From: an uncultured Rhodospirillales bacterium
Lineage (GTDB): Bacteria; Pseudomonadota; Alphaproteobacteria; Acetobacterales; Acetobacteraceae
Length of the DNA stretch: 33,686 bases
Assembly (NCBI GenBank): GCA_903843125.1
Contig: CAIMOR010000287.1
Location: 1-33,686, forward strand
Direction: 5' to 3'
Position numbers and translations under genes: made by a program. Shown piece by piece: positions 1-6,552 of this stretch. The notes under the pieces were generated by a model. The model searched no databases and was not told the origin of the DNA. It saw only the letters and a program-made list of their open reading frames with translations. Within the stretch, counting starts at the first letter, position 1. Each line of letters begins with the position of its first letter.

Positions 1-729
1 ATGGCCAAGGGCGCCGGCTGCTACGCCGAATACGCGCTGGCCGATTGGGGCACCGTGGCCGCCATTCCCGGCAACAACATGGGCTGGGTGCAGGCCGCGA
101 CGCTGCCGGTGGCGCTGACCACCATGCACAACGCCGTGGTGACCATGGGCGGGCTGAAGCCGGGCCAGAGCATCCTGATCCAGGGCGCCTCCTCCGGTGT
201 CGGCCTGATGGGCATGCAGATCGCCAAGCTGATGGGCGCGGCCAAGGTGCTGGGCAGCAGCACCAACGCGGAGCGCCGCGCCAGGCTGAAGGAATTCGGC
301 TGCGACCTGGCCATCGATACCTCGGCGGCGGATTGGCCCGACCAGGTGCTGGCGGCCACCGATGGCCGCGGCGTCGACGTCATCGTGGACCAGATCAGCA
401 ACGGCGTGGCCAACGGCAACCTGACGTGCTGCGCCATCCTCGGCACCATCATCAATGTCGGGCGGCTCGGCGGCAGCAAGGGCGAGTTCGACTTCGACCT
501 GCATGCGGCACGGCGGATCAACTACATCGGCGTCACCTTCCGCACCCGCAGCGTGGAGGAAGTGCGCGAGATCAACCGCCTGATGGTCAAGGACCTGTGG
601 CCGGCGGTGGAGGAAGGCAAGCTCTCCCTGCCGATCGACCGCGTCTTCCCGCTGGCCCAGGCGGTGGAGGCGCTGGCGCACATGAAGGCCAACCAGCACT
701 TCGGCAAGATCGTGCTGTCGATGGAGTAG
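1..729 (+). CDS. NAD(P)H:quinone oxidoreductase / zinc-type alcohol dehydrogenase family protein (5' truncated)
   Basis: This is the C-terminal 242 residues of a medium-chain dehydrogenase/reductase. The GroES-like N-terminal half is missing, so the gene begins before the window and the ATG at position 1 is probably an internal Met. The Rossmann nucleotide-binding segment is visible as GASSGVGLMGMQIAKLMGA (about residues 62-80), followed by a typical tail ending HFGKIVLSME. No structural or catalytic zinc cysteines are seen in the visible part, which fits the quinone-oxidoreductase branch (NADPH-dependent reduction of quinones or enones) better than zinc alcohol dehydrogenases. It converges on the DMT transporter gene with 37 nt between stop codons. 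The family call is firm; the substrate cannot be read from sequence. Confidence 0.9.
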   Translation: MAKGAGCYAEYALADWGTVAAIPGNNMGWVQAATLPVALTTMHNAVVTMGGLKPGQSILIQGASSGVGLMGMQIAKLMGAAKVLGSSTNAERRARLKEFGCDLAIDTSAADWPDQVLAATDGRGVDVIVDQISNGVANGNLTCCAILGTIINVGRLGGSKGEFDFDLHAARRINYIGVTFRTRSVEEVREINRLMVKDLWPAVEEGKLSLPIDRVFPLAQAVEALAHMKANQHFGKIVLSME

Positions 730-766
730 CCCCGGGGGTAACGCCTGGCGCGGCCGGACGGTCGCG

Positions 767-1675
767 TCACCGCCGGATGCCAAGCTGGACCTCGCGCCAC
801 CAGATGTAGATGCCGCTGCCCACCAGCAGCGCAATGCCGGCCAGGGCGGCGGCATCCGGCACCTCGGACCAGACCACGGCGCCGAGCAAGGCGGTCCACA
901 GGATGCCGCTGTACTCGAAGGGAGCCAGCAGCGTCGCCTCGCCGCTGCGATAGGCGGCGGTCATCAGCACCTGGCCCAGCGCCGAGACCACGCCGCAGCC
1001 GGCCAGCAGCGCCCACTGAACCGCGCTTGGCGCCAGCCAGACCGGCAGCGCCAGCGCGGCCGCCACCACCGAGGCCGAGAACGCGAACCAGAGCACGATG
1101 GCGACGCCGCTTTCGCCGGCGTCCCCCATGCGGCGGATGGTCACCATGGCCATCGCCCAGCCCACCGCGCCCAGCAGCACGCCGCCGGCCGCCAGCAGGT
1201 CCAGCCCGGCGCCGCCACCCGGCCCGCCGCCGGGGCGCACCACCACCAGCACGCCGCAGAAGCCCAGCGCCACCGCCAGGCCGCGCCGCCAGCGCAGCCT
1301 TTCGCCCATGAACAGCACGGCGATCAGGGTCAGGAACAGCGGCATGGTGAAGCCCAGCGCCGTGGCGGTGGCCAGCGGCAGGTGGGCATAGCCATAGAAC
1401 GCCCCGGCCATGCCGATCAGGCCCCAGAACAGCCGCTCGGCGTGGGCGCGCGGGTGGCGGGTGCGCAGCGCACCCAGCCCTTCCGGCGCGCGCAGCAGCA
1501 GCGGCAGCAGGGCGGGAATGGCGAACAGGTTGCGGCACAGCATCACCTGCGTCACCGGGATGCTGCCGCCGAGCGCCTTCACGCAGGCCGCCGCCATGCC
1601 GAAGGCCGCCGCGGCGCCGAGCACGCAGAGGATGCCGCGGCGCCTGGCGCCGGCCTGGGTAACGGTGCTGCTCAT
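767..1675 (-). CDS. DMT superfamily transporter (EamA domains)
   Basis: A 302-residue inner-membrane protein of the drug/metabolite transporter superfamily, with about ten hydrophobic segments in two EamA repeats; the first opens with a Gly/Ala-rich helix after MSSTVTQAGARRRG. The frame stays open upstream to 1831, but I choose the ATG at 1675: it carries an AAGGG-type ribosome site about 9 nt upstream, gives the usual family length (about 300 aa), and avoids overlapping the divergent Nudix gene, whose start is 37 nt away. DMT proteins export or import small metabolites such as amino acids, purines or drugs; the substrate is not predictable here. The short shared intergenic region implies face-to-face promoters with the Nudix hydrolase. 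Confidence 0.9.
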   Translation of the reverse strand: MSSTVTQAGARRRGILCVLGAAAAFGMAAACVKALGGSIPVTQVMLCRNLFAIPALLPLLLRAPEGLGALRTRHPRAHAERLFWGLIGMAGAFYGYAHLPLATATALGFTMPLFLTLIAVLFMGERLRWRRGLAVALGFCGVLVVVRPGGGPGGGAGLDLLAAGGVLLGAVGWAMAMVTIRRMGDAGESGVAIVLWFAFSASVVAAALALPVWLAPSAVQWALLAGCGVVSALGQVLMTAAYRSGEATLLAPFEYSGILWTALLGAVVWSEVPDAAALAGIALLVGSGIYIWWREVQLGIRR

Positions 1676-1712
1676 GGACTGGCCCTTTCGCCAACGGTAG
1701 GGTCCACCCGCC

Positions 1713-2351
1713 ATGAACACCAGACCCGCCAAGGCGCCACCGATCCCGGCCCATCCGAAGATCCAGGTCCTGGAGGACCAGGTGGTCTGGGACGGCCGCT
1801 TCCCGCTGCAGCGGGTGAAGTTCCGCTTCACCCGGTTCGACGGCGCCGCCTCCGGCGTGCTGACCTGGGAACTGTGGCGCCGCGGCAGCGGCGTGGCGGT
1901 GCTGCCCTACGACCCCGCGCAGGATGCGGTGGCGCTGATCGAGCAGTTCCGCCTGCCGGCCCTGGCCGCCGGGCTTGACCCAATCATGACCGAATGCGCC
2001 GCCGGCCTGCTGGAGATCGGCGAGGACCCGCTGGAGGCGGCGAAGCGCGAGTGCGAGGAGGAAACCGGGCTGCAGCCGGACCGGTTCGAGAAGATCGGCC
2101 GCTTCATGCTGATGCAGGGCGGCTGCGACGAGGTGCTGCACATGTACGGCGCCCGCGTGGCCCTGCCACCGCCCGGCGCGGCCGGCACCCATGGCCTGCA
2201 GAGCGAGCACGAGGACATCAAGGTCACGGTGCTGCCGACGGCCGAGGCCTTCGCGCTGCTGGACGCCAACCGGGTGGAAAACGCCAGCGCCGCCATCTGC
2301 CTGTACTGGCTGCGCACCCATCGGGACCGATTGCTGCGGGAATGGCGCTGA
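1713..2351 (+). CDS. Nudix hydrolase, ADP-ribose pyrophosphatase-like
   Basis: A 212-residue protein with a complete Nudix box at residues 98-120: G98, E104, then R112-E113-C-E-E-E-T-G-L, matching Gx5Ex7REUxEExGU. The preceding part (VAVLPYDPAQDAVALIEQFR, then LPALAAGL) is typical of ADP-ribose pyrophosphatases (NudF type), which split ADP-ribose to AMP and ribose-5-phosphate. The glutamates of the box are the Mg2+ ligands. Length fits NudF (about 200-210 aa). It is divergent from the DMT transporter and lies 43 nt before the AlaX gene, so it may head the AlaX-sulfurtransferase-lyase run. Subfamily assignment is less sure than the Nudix fold itself. Confidence 0.92.
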   Translation: MNTRPAKAPPIPAHPKIQVLEDQVVWDGRFPLQRVKFRFTRFDGAASGVLTWELWRRGSGVAVLPYDPAQDAVALIEQFRLPALAAGLDPIMTECAAGLLEIGEDPLEAAKRECEEETGLQPDRFEKIGRFMLMQGGCDEVLHMYGARVALPPPGAAGTHGLQSEHEDIKVTVLPTAEAFALLDANRVENASAAICLYWLRTHRDRLLREWR

Positions 2352-2394
2352 GCGAAGGGTTGCGGCTGCGGCCCGGCCGGGGGAAACTGGCGGG

Positions 2395-3117
2395 ATGCCC
2401 ACCGAACTCCTGTTTCGCGCCGACGCCTATCTGCGCGACTGCACCGCAACGGTGCTTGCCGCCTCGCCCGAAGGCGTGGTGCTGGACCGCAGCGTCTTCT
2501 ACGTCCAGGGCGGCGGCCAGCCCGGCGATGCCGGCCGGCTGCACTGGCCCGGCGGCGAATGCGCCATCCTCAACACGGTGAAGTCGGCCGAGCCCGATAC
2601 GCTGCTTCACGTGCCGGCCGAGGGCGCCACGCTGCCGCCGGTGGGCACCACCGTGACGGCGGAACTGGACTGGGCGCGCCGCCACAGGCACATGCGCATG
2701 CACACCACGCTGCACCTGATGTGCAGCGTCATGCCCGGCATCTACGCCACAGGCAACCAGATCGGCGCCGACCGCTCGCGCCTCGACTTCGACCTGGCCG
2801 ACCCGCCGCCGAAGGAATGGTGGACCGAGAAGCTGAACGCCCTCATCGCCGCCGACCTGCCGGTGACGACCCGCTGGATCAGCGACGCTGAGCTGGATGC
2901 CAACCCGGAACTGGTCCGCACCCTCAGCGTGCAGCCACCGCGCGGTGCTGGCCAGGTGCGGCTGGTGCAGGTGGGCGAGGGCACCACGCCGGTGGACCGG
3001 CAACCCTGCGGCGGCACCCACGTGGCCCGCACCGGCGAGATCGGCCGGGTCGAGGTGACCAAGCTGGAAAACAAGGGCAAGCAGAACCGCCGCGTCTACG
3101 TGGTGCTGGGAGAGTAA
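2395..3117 (+). CDS. Alanyl-tRNA editing protein AlaX (AlaX-M type)
   Basis: A 240-residue free-standing editing domain of the AlaRS/AlaX family, which hydrolyses Ser- or Gly-mischarged tRNA-Ala in the cytoplasm. The zinc site is complete: H103xxxH107 (in RMHTTLHLM) and C205xxxH209 (in QPCGGTHV). The glycine-rich strand YVQGGGQPGD (37-46) marks the AlaX-M class, which is longer than AlaX-S; there is no C-terminal oligomerisation domain as in AlaX-L. I chose the ATG at 2395 because the frame upstream lies inside the Nudix gene and the family N-terminus begins just here. The sulfurtransferase gene starts 5 nt after the stop, so the two are probably co-transcribed. Confidence 0.92.
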   Translation: MPTELLFRADAYLRDCTATVLAASPEGVVLDRSVFYVQGGGQPGDAGRLHWPGGECAILNTVKSAEPDTLLHVPAEGATLPPVGTTVTAELDWARRHRHMRMHTTLHLMCSVMPGIYATGNQIGADRSRLDFDLADPPPKEWWTEKLNALIAADLPVTTRWISDAELDANPELVRTLSVQPPRGAGQVRLVQVGEGTTPVDRQPCGGTHVARTGEIGRVEVTKLENKGKQNRRVYVVLGE

Positions 3118-3122
3118 GCGCG

Positions 3123-3962
3123 ATGAGCAACCTGGTTTCCACCGAATGGCTGGCCGCCCAGCTGGGCAAGCCGGACCTGCTGGTGTTCGACACCACCAAG
3201 TACCTGCCGAACGAACCCTTCGACGGGAAGCAGAAGTTCGCCGAGGCGCATATCCCCGGCGCGCGCTTCTTCGATATCGACGAGGTCGCCGATATCGAGA
3301 ACCCGCTGCCGCACATGATCCCGACCGCGGCGCGGTTCGAGAAGCTGATGGCGGCGTTGGGCGTGTCCAACGCCTCGCGCTGCGTGTTCTACGACCAGAA
3401 GGGCCTGCAGAGCAGCGCCCGCGGCTGGTGGCTGATGCGCCTGTTCGGCCACGACAAGGCCAGCGTGCTGGATGGCGGCCTGCCGAAATGGCTGAAGGAA
3501 GGCCGGCCGACCGAGGCCGGCACGCCCGCGGCGCCGAAGCCGGCCCAGTTCGTCGCAGACTTCCGCGCCGAACGGGTCAAGGGCATCGGCGACGTCAAGA
3601 CCATCGTGGCCAGCGGCACGGCGCTGGTGCTGGATGCCCGGGCCAAGCCGCGCTTCGACGGCGCCGCGCCGGAGCCCCGCCCTGGCCTGCCCAGCGGCCA
3701 CATGCCCGGCGCCGAGAACGTGCCCTTCAACGAGCTGTTCAATCCGGACGGCACCATGAAGGAGCCGGCCGTGCTGCGCGCCCGCTTCAGCCGGGCGCGC
3801 GTGACGCCGGACAAGCCGGTGGTGACCAGCTGCGGCACCGGCGTCACCGCCTGCATCCTGACCCTCGGCCTGGTGCAGGCCGGCTTCCCCGAGGCCGCCG
3901 TCTACGACGGCAGCTGGACCGAATGGGCCTCCCGCCCCGAAACGCAGAAAGTGAACAGCTGA
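3123..3962 (+). CDS. sseA: 3-mercaptopyruvate sulfurtransferase (two-domain rhodanese)
   Basis: A 279-residue tandem rhodanese. The N-terminal inactive domain spans about residues 6-125 and the C-terminal catalytic domain about 160-275. The active-site loop is C237-G-T-G-V-T-A, the form typical of 3-mercaptopyruvate sulfurtransferases rather than thiosulfate sulfurtransferases (CRxGxR). The persulfide formed on C237 passes sulfur from mercaptopyruvate to cyanide, thiols or thioredoxin. Rhodanese structural motifs are visible: the AHIPGARFFDID segment in the first domain and GHMPGAENVPF in the second. It sits between alaX (5 nt) and the cystathionine beta-lyase (1 nt gap), so it reads as part of a sulfur amino-acid unit. 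Cytosolic; no signal peptide. Confidence 0.93.
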   Translation: MSNLVSTEWLAAQLGKPDLLVFDTTKYLPNEPFDGKQKFAEAHIPGARFFDIDEVADIENPLPHMIPTAARFEKLMAALGVSNASRCVFYDQKGLQSSARGWWLMRLFGHDKASVLDGGLPKWLKEGRPTEAGTPAAPKPAQFVADFRAERVKGIGDVKTIVASGTALVLDARAKPRFDGAAPEPRPGLPSGHMPGAENVPFNELFNPDGTMKEPAVLRARFSRARVTPDKPVVTSCGTGVTACILTLGLVQAGFPEAAVYDGSWTEWASRPETQKVNS

Positions 3963-3963
3963 G

Positions 3964-5148
3964 ATGGCCGACCATAAGGATCACAGCTTCTCCACCCGCA
4001 TGTCCCATGCGGGGCGGGCGGGCACGCATGTGCATGGCTTCGTCAATCCGGCGGTGCATCGCGGCAGCACCGTGCTGTTCCCGAACAGCCAGGCGCGGAA
4101 GGACGGCGCCAAGCATCGGTTCGAGCAGTACCAGACCTACGGCACCCAAGGCGGGCCCACCCACTACGCCTTCGAGGACGTCATCGCCGAGATCGAGGGC
4201 GGCACCCGCGCGCTGATCGTCGGCACCGGCCTGGCCGCGGTGGCGGTGCCGCTGCTGGCCTACCTGAAGGCCGGCGATCACTGCCTGATGCTGGACAGCT
4301 GCTACGGCCCGGCCCGCAACATCTGCGAGAACCTGCTGAAGCAGTGGGGCGTCGAGACCACCTACTACGACCCCTGCATCAGCCCGGCCGAGCTGGCCAA
4401 GCTGTTCAAGCCGAACACCAAGGTGCTGTACACCGAGAGCCCGGGCAGCCACACCTTCGAGGTGCAGGACATCCCGGCCCTGGCCGAAGTCGCCCATGCG
4501 AAGGGCGCCAAGGTGCTGATGGACAACACCTGGGGCATCCACCACTTCATGCCCTTCACCAAGGGCGTCGATGTCTCGATCCAGGCGCTGACCAAGTATG
4601 TCGGCGGCCATTCGGACGTGCTGCTGGGCAGCGTCACCGTCAACTCCGAGGCCGACTGGGTCACGGTGCGCGGCACCGCCTCCCTGCTCGGCCAGTTCGC
4701 CAGCCCGGATGACGTCTGGCTGGGCCTGCGCGGCGTACGCACCATGGCGGTGCGGCTGAAGCAGCAGATGGCGAGCGGCCTGGAAGTGGCGCGCTGGCTG
4801 GAGGCCCGGCCGGAGGTGAAGCAGGTGCTGCACCCGGCACTGCCCAGCCACCCGCAGCACGAGTTGTGGAAGCGCGACTTCACCGGCGCCTGCAGCCTGT
4901 TCGGCGTGGTGTTCCAGCCGAAGTACAGCGTCGAGGACGTCATGCGCTTCATCGACAACCTGGCGCTGTTCGGCATCGGCGCCAGCTGGGGCGGCTATGA
5001 GAGCCTGTGCATCCTGACCACCGGCAACGTCACCCGCACCGCCGGCTCCGGCGACTTCGGCGGCCCGGTGGCGCGGATGCATATCGGCCTGGAAGACCCG
5101 CAGGACCTGATGGCCGACCTGGCGCAGTCGCTCGCCAAGCTGGGGTGA
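3964..5148 (+). CDS. metC: Cystathionine beta-lyase (PLP, Cys/Met metabolism family)
   Basis: A 394-residue PLP enzyme of the Cys/Met metabolism (gamma) family. The Schiff-base lysine is K211 in IQALTKYVGGHSDV, the cofactor-phosphate region is around G87-T-G-L, and the Asp that contacts the pyridine nitrogen lies in LMDNTWG (D187). The TKYVGGHSD signature and overall length match alphaproteobacterial MetC, which cleaves cystathionine to homocysteine, pyruvate and ammonia. Gamma-lyases and gamma-synthases of the same fold remain possible. The start is 1 nt after the sulfurtransferase stop, so translation is probably coupled. A long hairpin follows the stop. Cytosolic. Confidence 0.9.
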   Translation: MADHKDHSFSTRMSHAGRAGTHVHGFVNPAVHRGSTVLFPNSQARKDGAKHRFEQYQTYGTQGGPTHYAFEDVIAEIEGGTRALIVGTGLAAVAVPLLAYLKAGDHCLMLDSCYGPARNICENLLKQWGVETTYYDPCISPAELAKLFKPNTKVLYTESPGSHTFEVQDIPALAEVAHAKGAKVLMDNTWGIHHFMPFTKGVDVSIQALTKYVGGHSDVLLGSVTVNSEADWVTVRGTASLLGQFASPDDVWLGLRGVRTMAVRLKQQMASGLEVARWLEARPEVKQVLHPALPSHPQHELWKRDFTGACSLFGVVFQPKYSVEDVMRFIDNLALFGIGASWGGYESLCILTTGNVTRTAGSGDFGGPVARMHIGLEDPQDLMADLAQSLAKLG

Positions 5149-5154
5149 GGCCAC

Positions 5155-5189
5155 GCCCGGCCCGGCGTCCGGCACGCCGGGGCCCGGGC
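5155..5189. terminator. Hairpin between convergent genes, probable bidirectional terminator
   Basis: Left arm 5155-5168 pairs with right arm 5174-5189. The 8-bp inner stem (CCCGGCGT with ACGCCGGG, loop CCGGC) is continued after a 2-nt bulge by a 6-bp outer stem (GCCCGG with CCGGGC). It lies between the metC stop (5148) and the hydrolase stop (5226) on the opposite strand. No T-run follows on either side, so termination could be partial or assisted. Confidence 0.5.
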
Positions 5190-5225
5190 GTCATCGTGAC
5201 ATGGCTGCCGGCGTGGCGGTGACGG

Positions 5226-6083
5226 TCAGGCCGGGTGCGCCGCCAGCCATTCCAGCAGCAGCCGGGTCGCCACCTCCGGCTGCTGGTCCGGCGCGTAGTG
5301 GCCAACGCCGGGCAGCACCTCGAACCGATACGCCGCCTCGATGAAGTCGGCGGTGCCCTCCGCCGCCATCCGCCCCACGGTGTCGTCGGCATCGCCCCAG
5401 ACGAACAGCGTGGGCACCTTGGTCGGCCCGATCGGCCGATGCACCACCCCGCGGGCGCGGTACCAGGCCAGCGCCGCCGCCATGGCATCCGGATTGCCGA
5501 TGACGGCCAGGTGCTTCTCGGTCTGCGCCGGCGGAATGCCCTGGGCGGCATGGCGCACCCGCAGCCACTTCGCGTCCTCCGCCAGCAGCGTCGCCACCGC
5601 ATCCGGCCGCAGGAAGGCCTGGTGGTGCCGGGACCGGCCGGGCTGCTCCGGGTCCTGCTGCAGCGCGCGGGCGAAGGCCAGCGGATGCGGGCGCGAGAAC
5701 ATGGTCAGCGATGCCAGGCGTTCCGGCCATTGGCTGGCGATGTCCCAGCTCAGGCTGCCGCCCCAGTCATGCCCCACCAGGTGGAAGCGCCGCCCGGCCG
5801 CGAACTGGTTCGCCAGCGCCATGGCATCGCCGATCAGCAGGTCGATGTCGTACCGTGGGAAATCCAGCGGGTCCGGCCGGGCGCCCGGCGAATAGCCGCG
5901 CTGGTTCGGTGCCAGGGCAAGGTAGCCGGCCGCCGCCAGCGCCGGCAGTTGCGCGTCGAACAGGTGCCGCGACACGCCGAAGCCGTGCAGCAGCAGCACC
6001 AGCGGCGCCGCGGAGTCGCCGGCAACCGAAGCGTCGAACACCAGCCCTGGCGCCCGTTCAATGCGCTGCGTCGCAACCATCAT
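5226..6083 (-). CDS. Alpha/beta-fold hydrolase with Asp nucleophile (epoxide-hydrolase-like)
   Basis: A 285-residue alpha/beta hydrolase. The oxyanion-hole motif LLLHGFG and the nucleophile elbow FHLVGHDWGG are clear, and the nucleophile is Asp (D106), not Ser. That places it with soluble epoxide hydrolases and haloalkane dehalogenases, which form an ester on Asp. The charge-relay acid lies in VWGDADDTVG and the catalytic His in VGHYAPDQ near the C-terminus. The H before the Asp (HDWG) favours the epoxide-hydrolase branch. Two adjacent ATGs (6083 and 6080) follow a GAGGG site; an ATG further upstream at 6119 adds 12 residues without a ribosome site. The gene is divergent from the 81-residue unknown and converges on metC. 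Substrate unknown. Confidence 0.88.
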   Translation of the reverse strand: MMVATQRIERAPGLVFDASVAGDSAAPLVLLLHGFGVSRHLFDAQLPALAAAGYLALAPNQRGYSPGARPDPLDFPRYDIDLLIGDAMALANQFAAGRRFHLVGHDWGGSLSWDIASQWPERLASLTMFSRPHPLAFARALQQDPEQPGRSRHHQAFLRPDAVATLLAEDAKWLRVRHAAQGIPPAQTEKHLAVIGNPDAMAAALAWYRARGVVHRPIGPTKVPTLFVWGDADDTVGRMAAEGTADFIEAAYRFEVLPGVGHYAPDQQPEVATRLLLEWLAAHPA

Positions 6084-6098
6084 GCACCCTCGTTTCCA
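6072..6098 (-). promoter_or_regulatory. Ribosome binding site deciding the hydrolase start
   Basis: On the minus strand GAGGG stands 3 nt before the ATG at 6083 and 6 nt before the ATG at 6080. The second spacing is closer to the optimum, so MVATQ may be the true N-terminus. The upstream ATG at 6119 has no such site. Confidence 0.4.
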
Positions 6099-6171
6099 GC
6101 CCTGGGCACAGCGAAGCACCGCGGCTCGCCGGGCTCAAGAATCGCTTCGCCATGAAGGTTTATGTTGCATC

Positions 6172-6198
6172 GCACCATGGCCCGCGCTCACATGGTGC
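6172..6198. repeat. 8-bp inverted repeat upstream of the 81-residue gene
   Basis: GCACCATG at 6172-6179 and CATGGTGC at 6191-6198 form a perfect dyad with an 11-nt spacer, ending 17 nt before the start codon at 6216. It could be an operator or a leader hairpin; no function is shown. Confidence 0.45.
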
Positions 6199-6215
6199 CT
6201 GTACAGGAGCTACCC

Positions 6216-6461
6216 ATGTCGAACTTCGTGGTCATGCAGGTGCGGGAGTATCGGCTGCACAAGATGGAGGTGATGGACCACGGCAAGGCCGGCTTCACCG
6301 TTACCATCATTCCGCCTGCCAATCGCGGTGGCGTGCCGCGCGAGGTCACCCGCGACAGCACGACCGTGACCCTGGCCGATACGCTGAACCGCGCCAAGGC
6401 CGAGATCGACGCGGTGATGGGGCCGAAGCCGGTCATGAAGCACCGCGGCTTCGGCCGTTAG
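6216..6461 (+). CDS. Hypothetical protein, 81 residues
   Basis: I do not recognise this family. The 81-residue protein is soluble and basic at its C-terminus (PVMKHRGFGR). The N-terminal half looks beta-rich (SNFVVMQVREYRLHKMEV, then GFTVTIIPP) and the second half helical (TLADTLNRAKAEIDAVMG). The start at 6216 is set by an AGGAG site 6 nt upstream; earlier in-frame Mets lack one. It stands alone, divergent from the Asp-nucleophile hydrolase (132 nt gap) and convergent with the M19 dipeptidase. An 8-bp inverted repeat at 6072-6098 does not belong to it, but another at 6172-6198 lies just before its ribosome site. No catalytic or metal motif is apparent. Confidence 0.7.
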   Translation: MSNFVVMQVREYRLHKMEVMDHGKAGFTVTIIPPANRGGVPREVTRDSTTVTLADTLNRAKAEIDAVMGPKPVMKHRGFGR

Positions 6462-6473
6462 CCGCGGCGCGTT

Positions 6474-6491
6474 CGGCCTGACTGGAGGCCG
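6474..6491. terminator. Small hairpin after the 81-residue gene
   Basis: CGGCCT (6474-6479) pairs with AGGCCG (6486-6491) around a 6-nt loop, 12 nt after the stop codon at 6461, followed by only TT. A weak intrinsic terminator at best. Confidence 0.3.
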
Positions 6492-6552
6492 TTCCGGCGG
6501 AGCCTATTTGCAGGCCGTGCCGGCGAAGCCTATTTGCAGGCCGTCCCGGCCA
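6488..6552. repeat. 26-bp tandem duplication covering the 3' end of the M19 dipeptidase gene
   Basis: The unit GGCCGT(N)CCGGCG(N) followed by AGCCTATTTGCA occurs at 6488-6513 and 6514-6539, with a third partial copy from 6540. The two full copies differ at only two positions. On the minus strand the unit encodes the last residues of the dipeptidase (GTACK and stop), so the end of the gene, including its TAG, has been copied downstream. Confidence 0.8.

Noticed and set aside
730-766. GC-rich palindrome CCCCGGGGG after the first gene, considered as terminator
   Set aside because: Without loop or T-run; too short to form a convincing hairpin.
522-2402. Minus-strand open frame over 600 codons opposite the Nudix gene
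   Set aside because: Shadow frame; it conflicts with the DMT transporter frame (767-1675), which has membrane helices and EamA structure.
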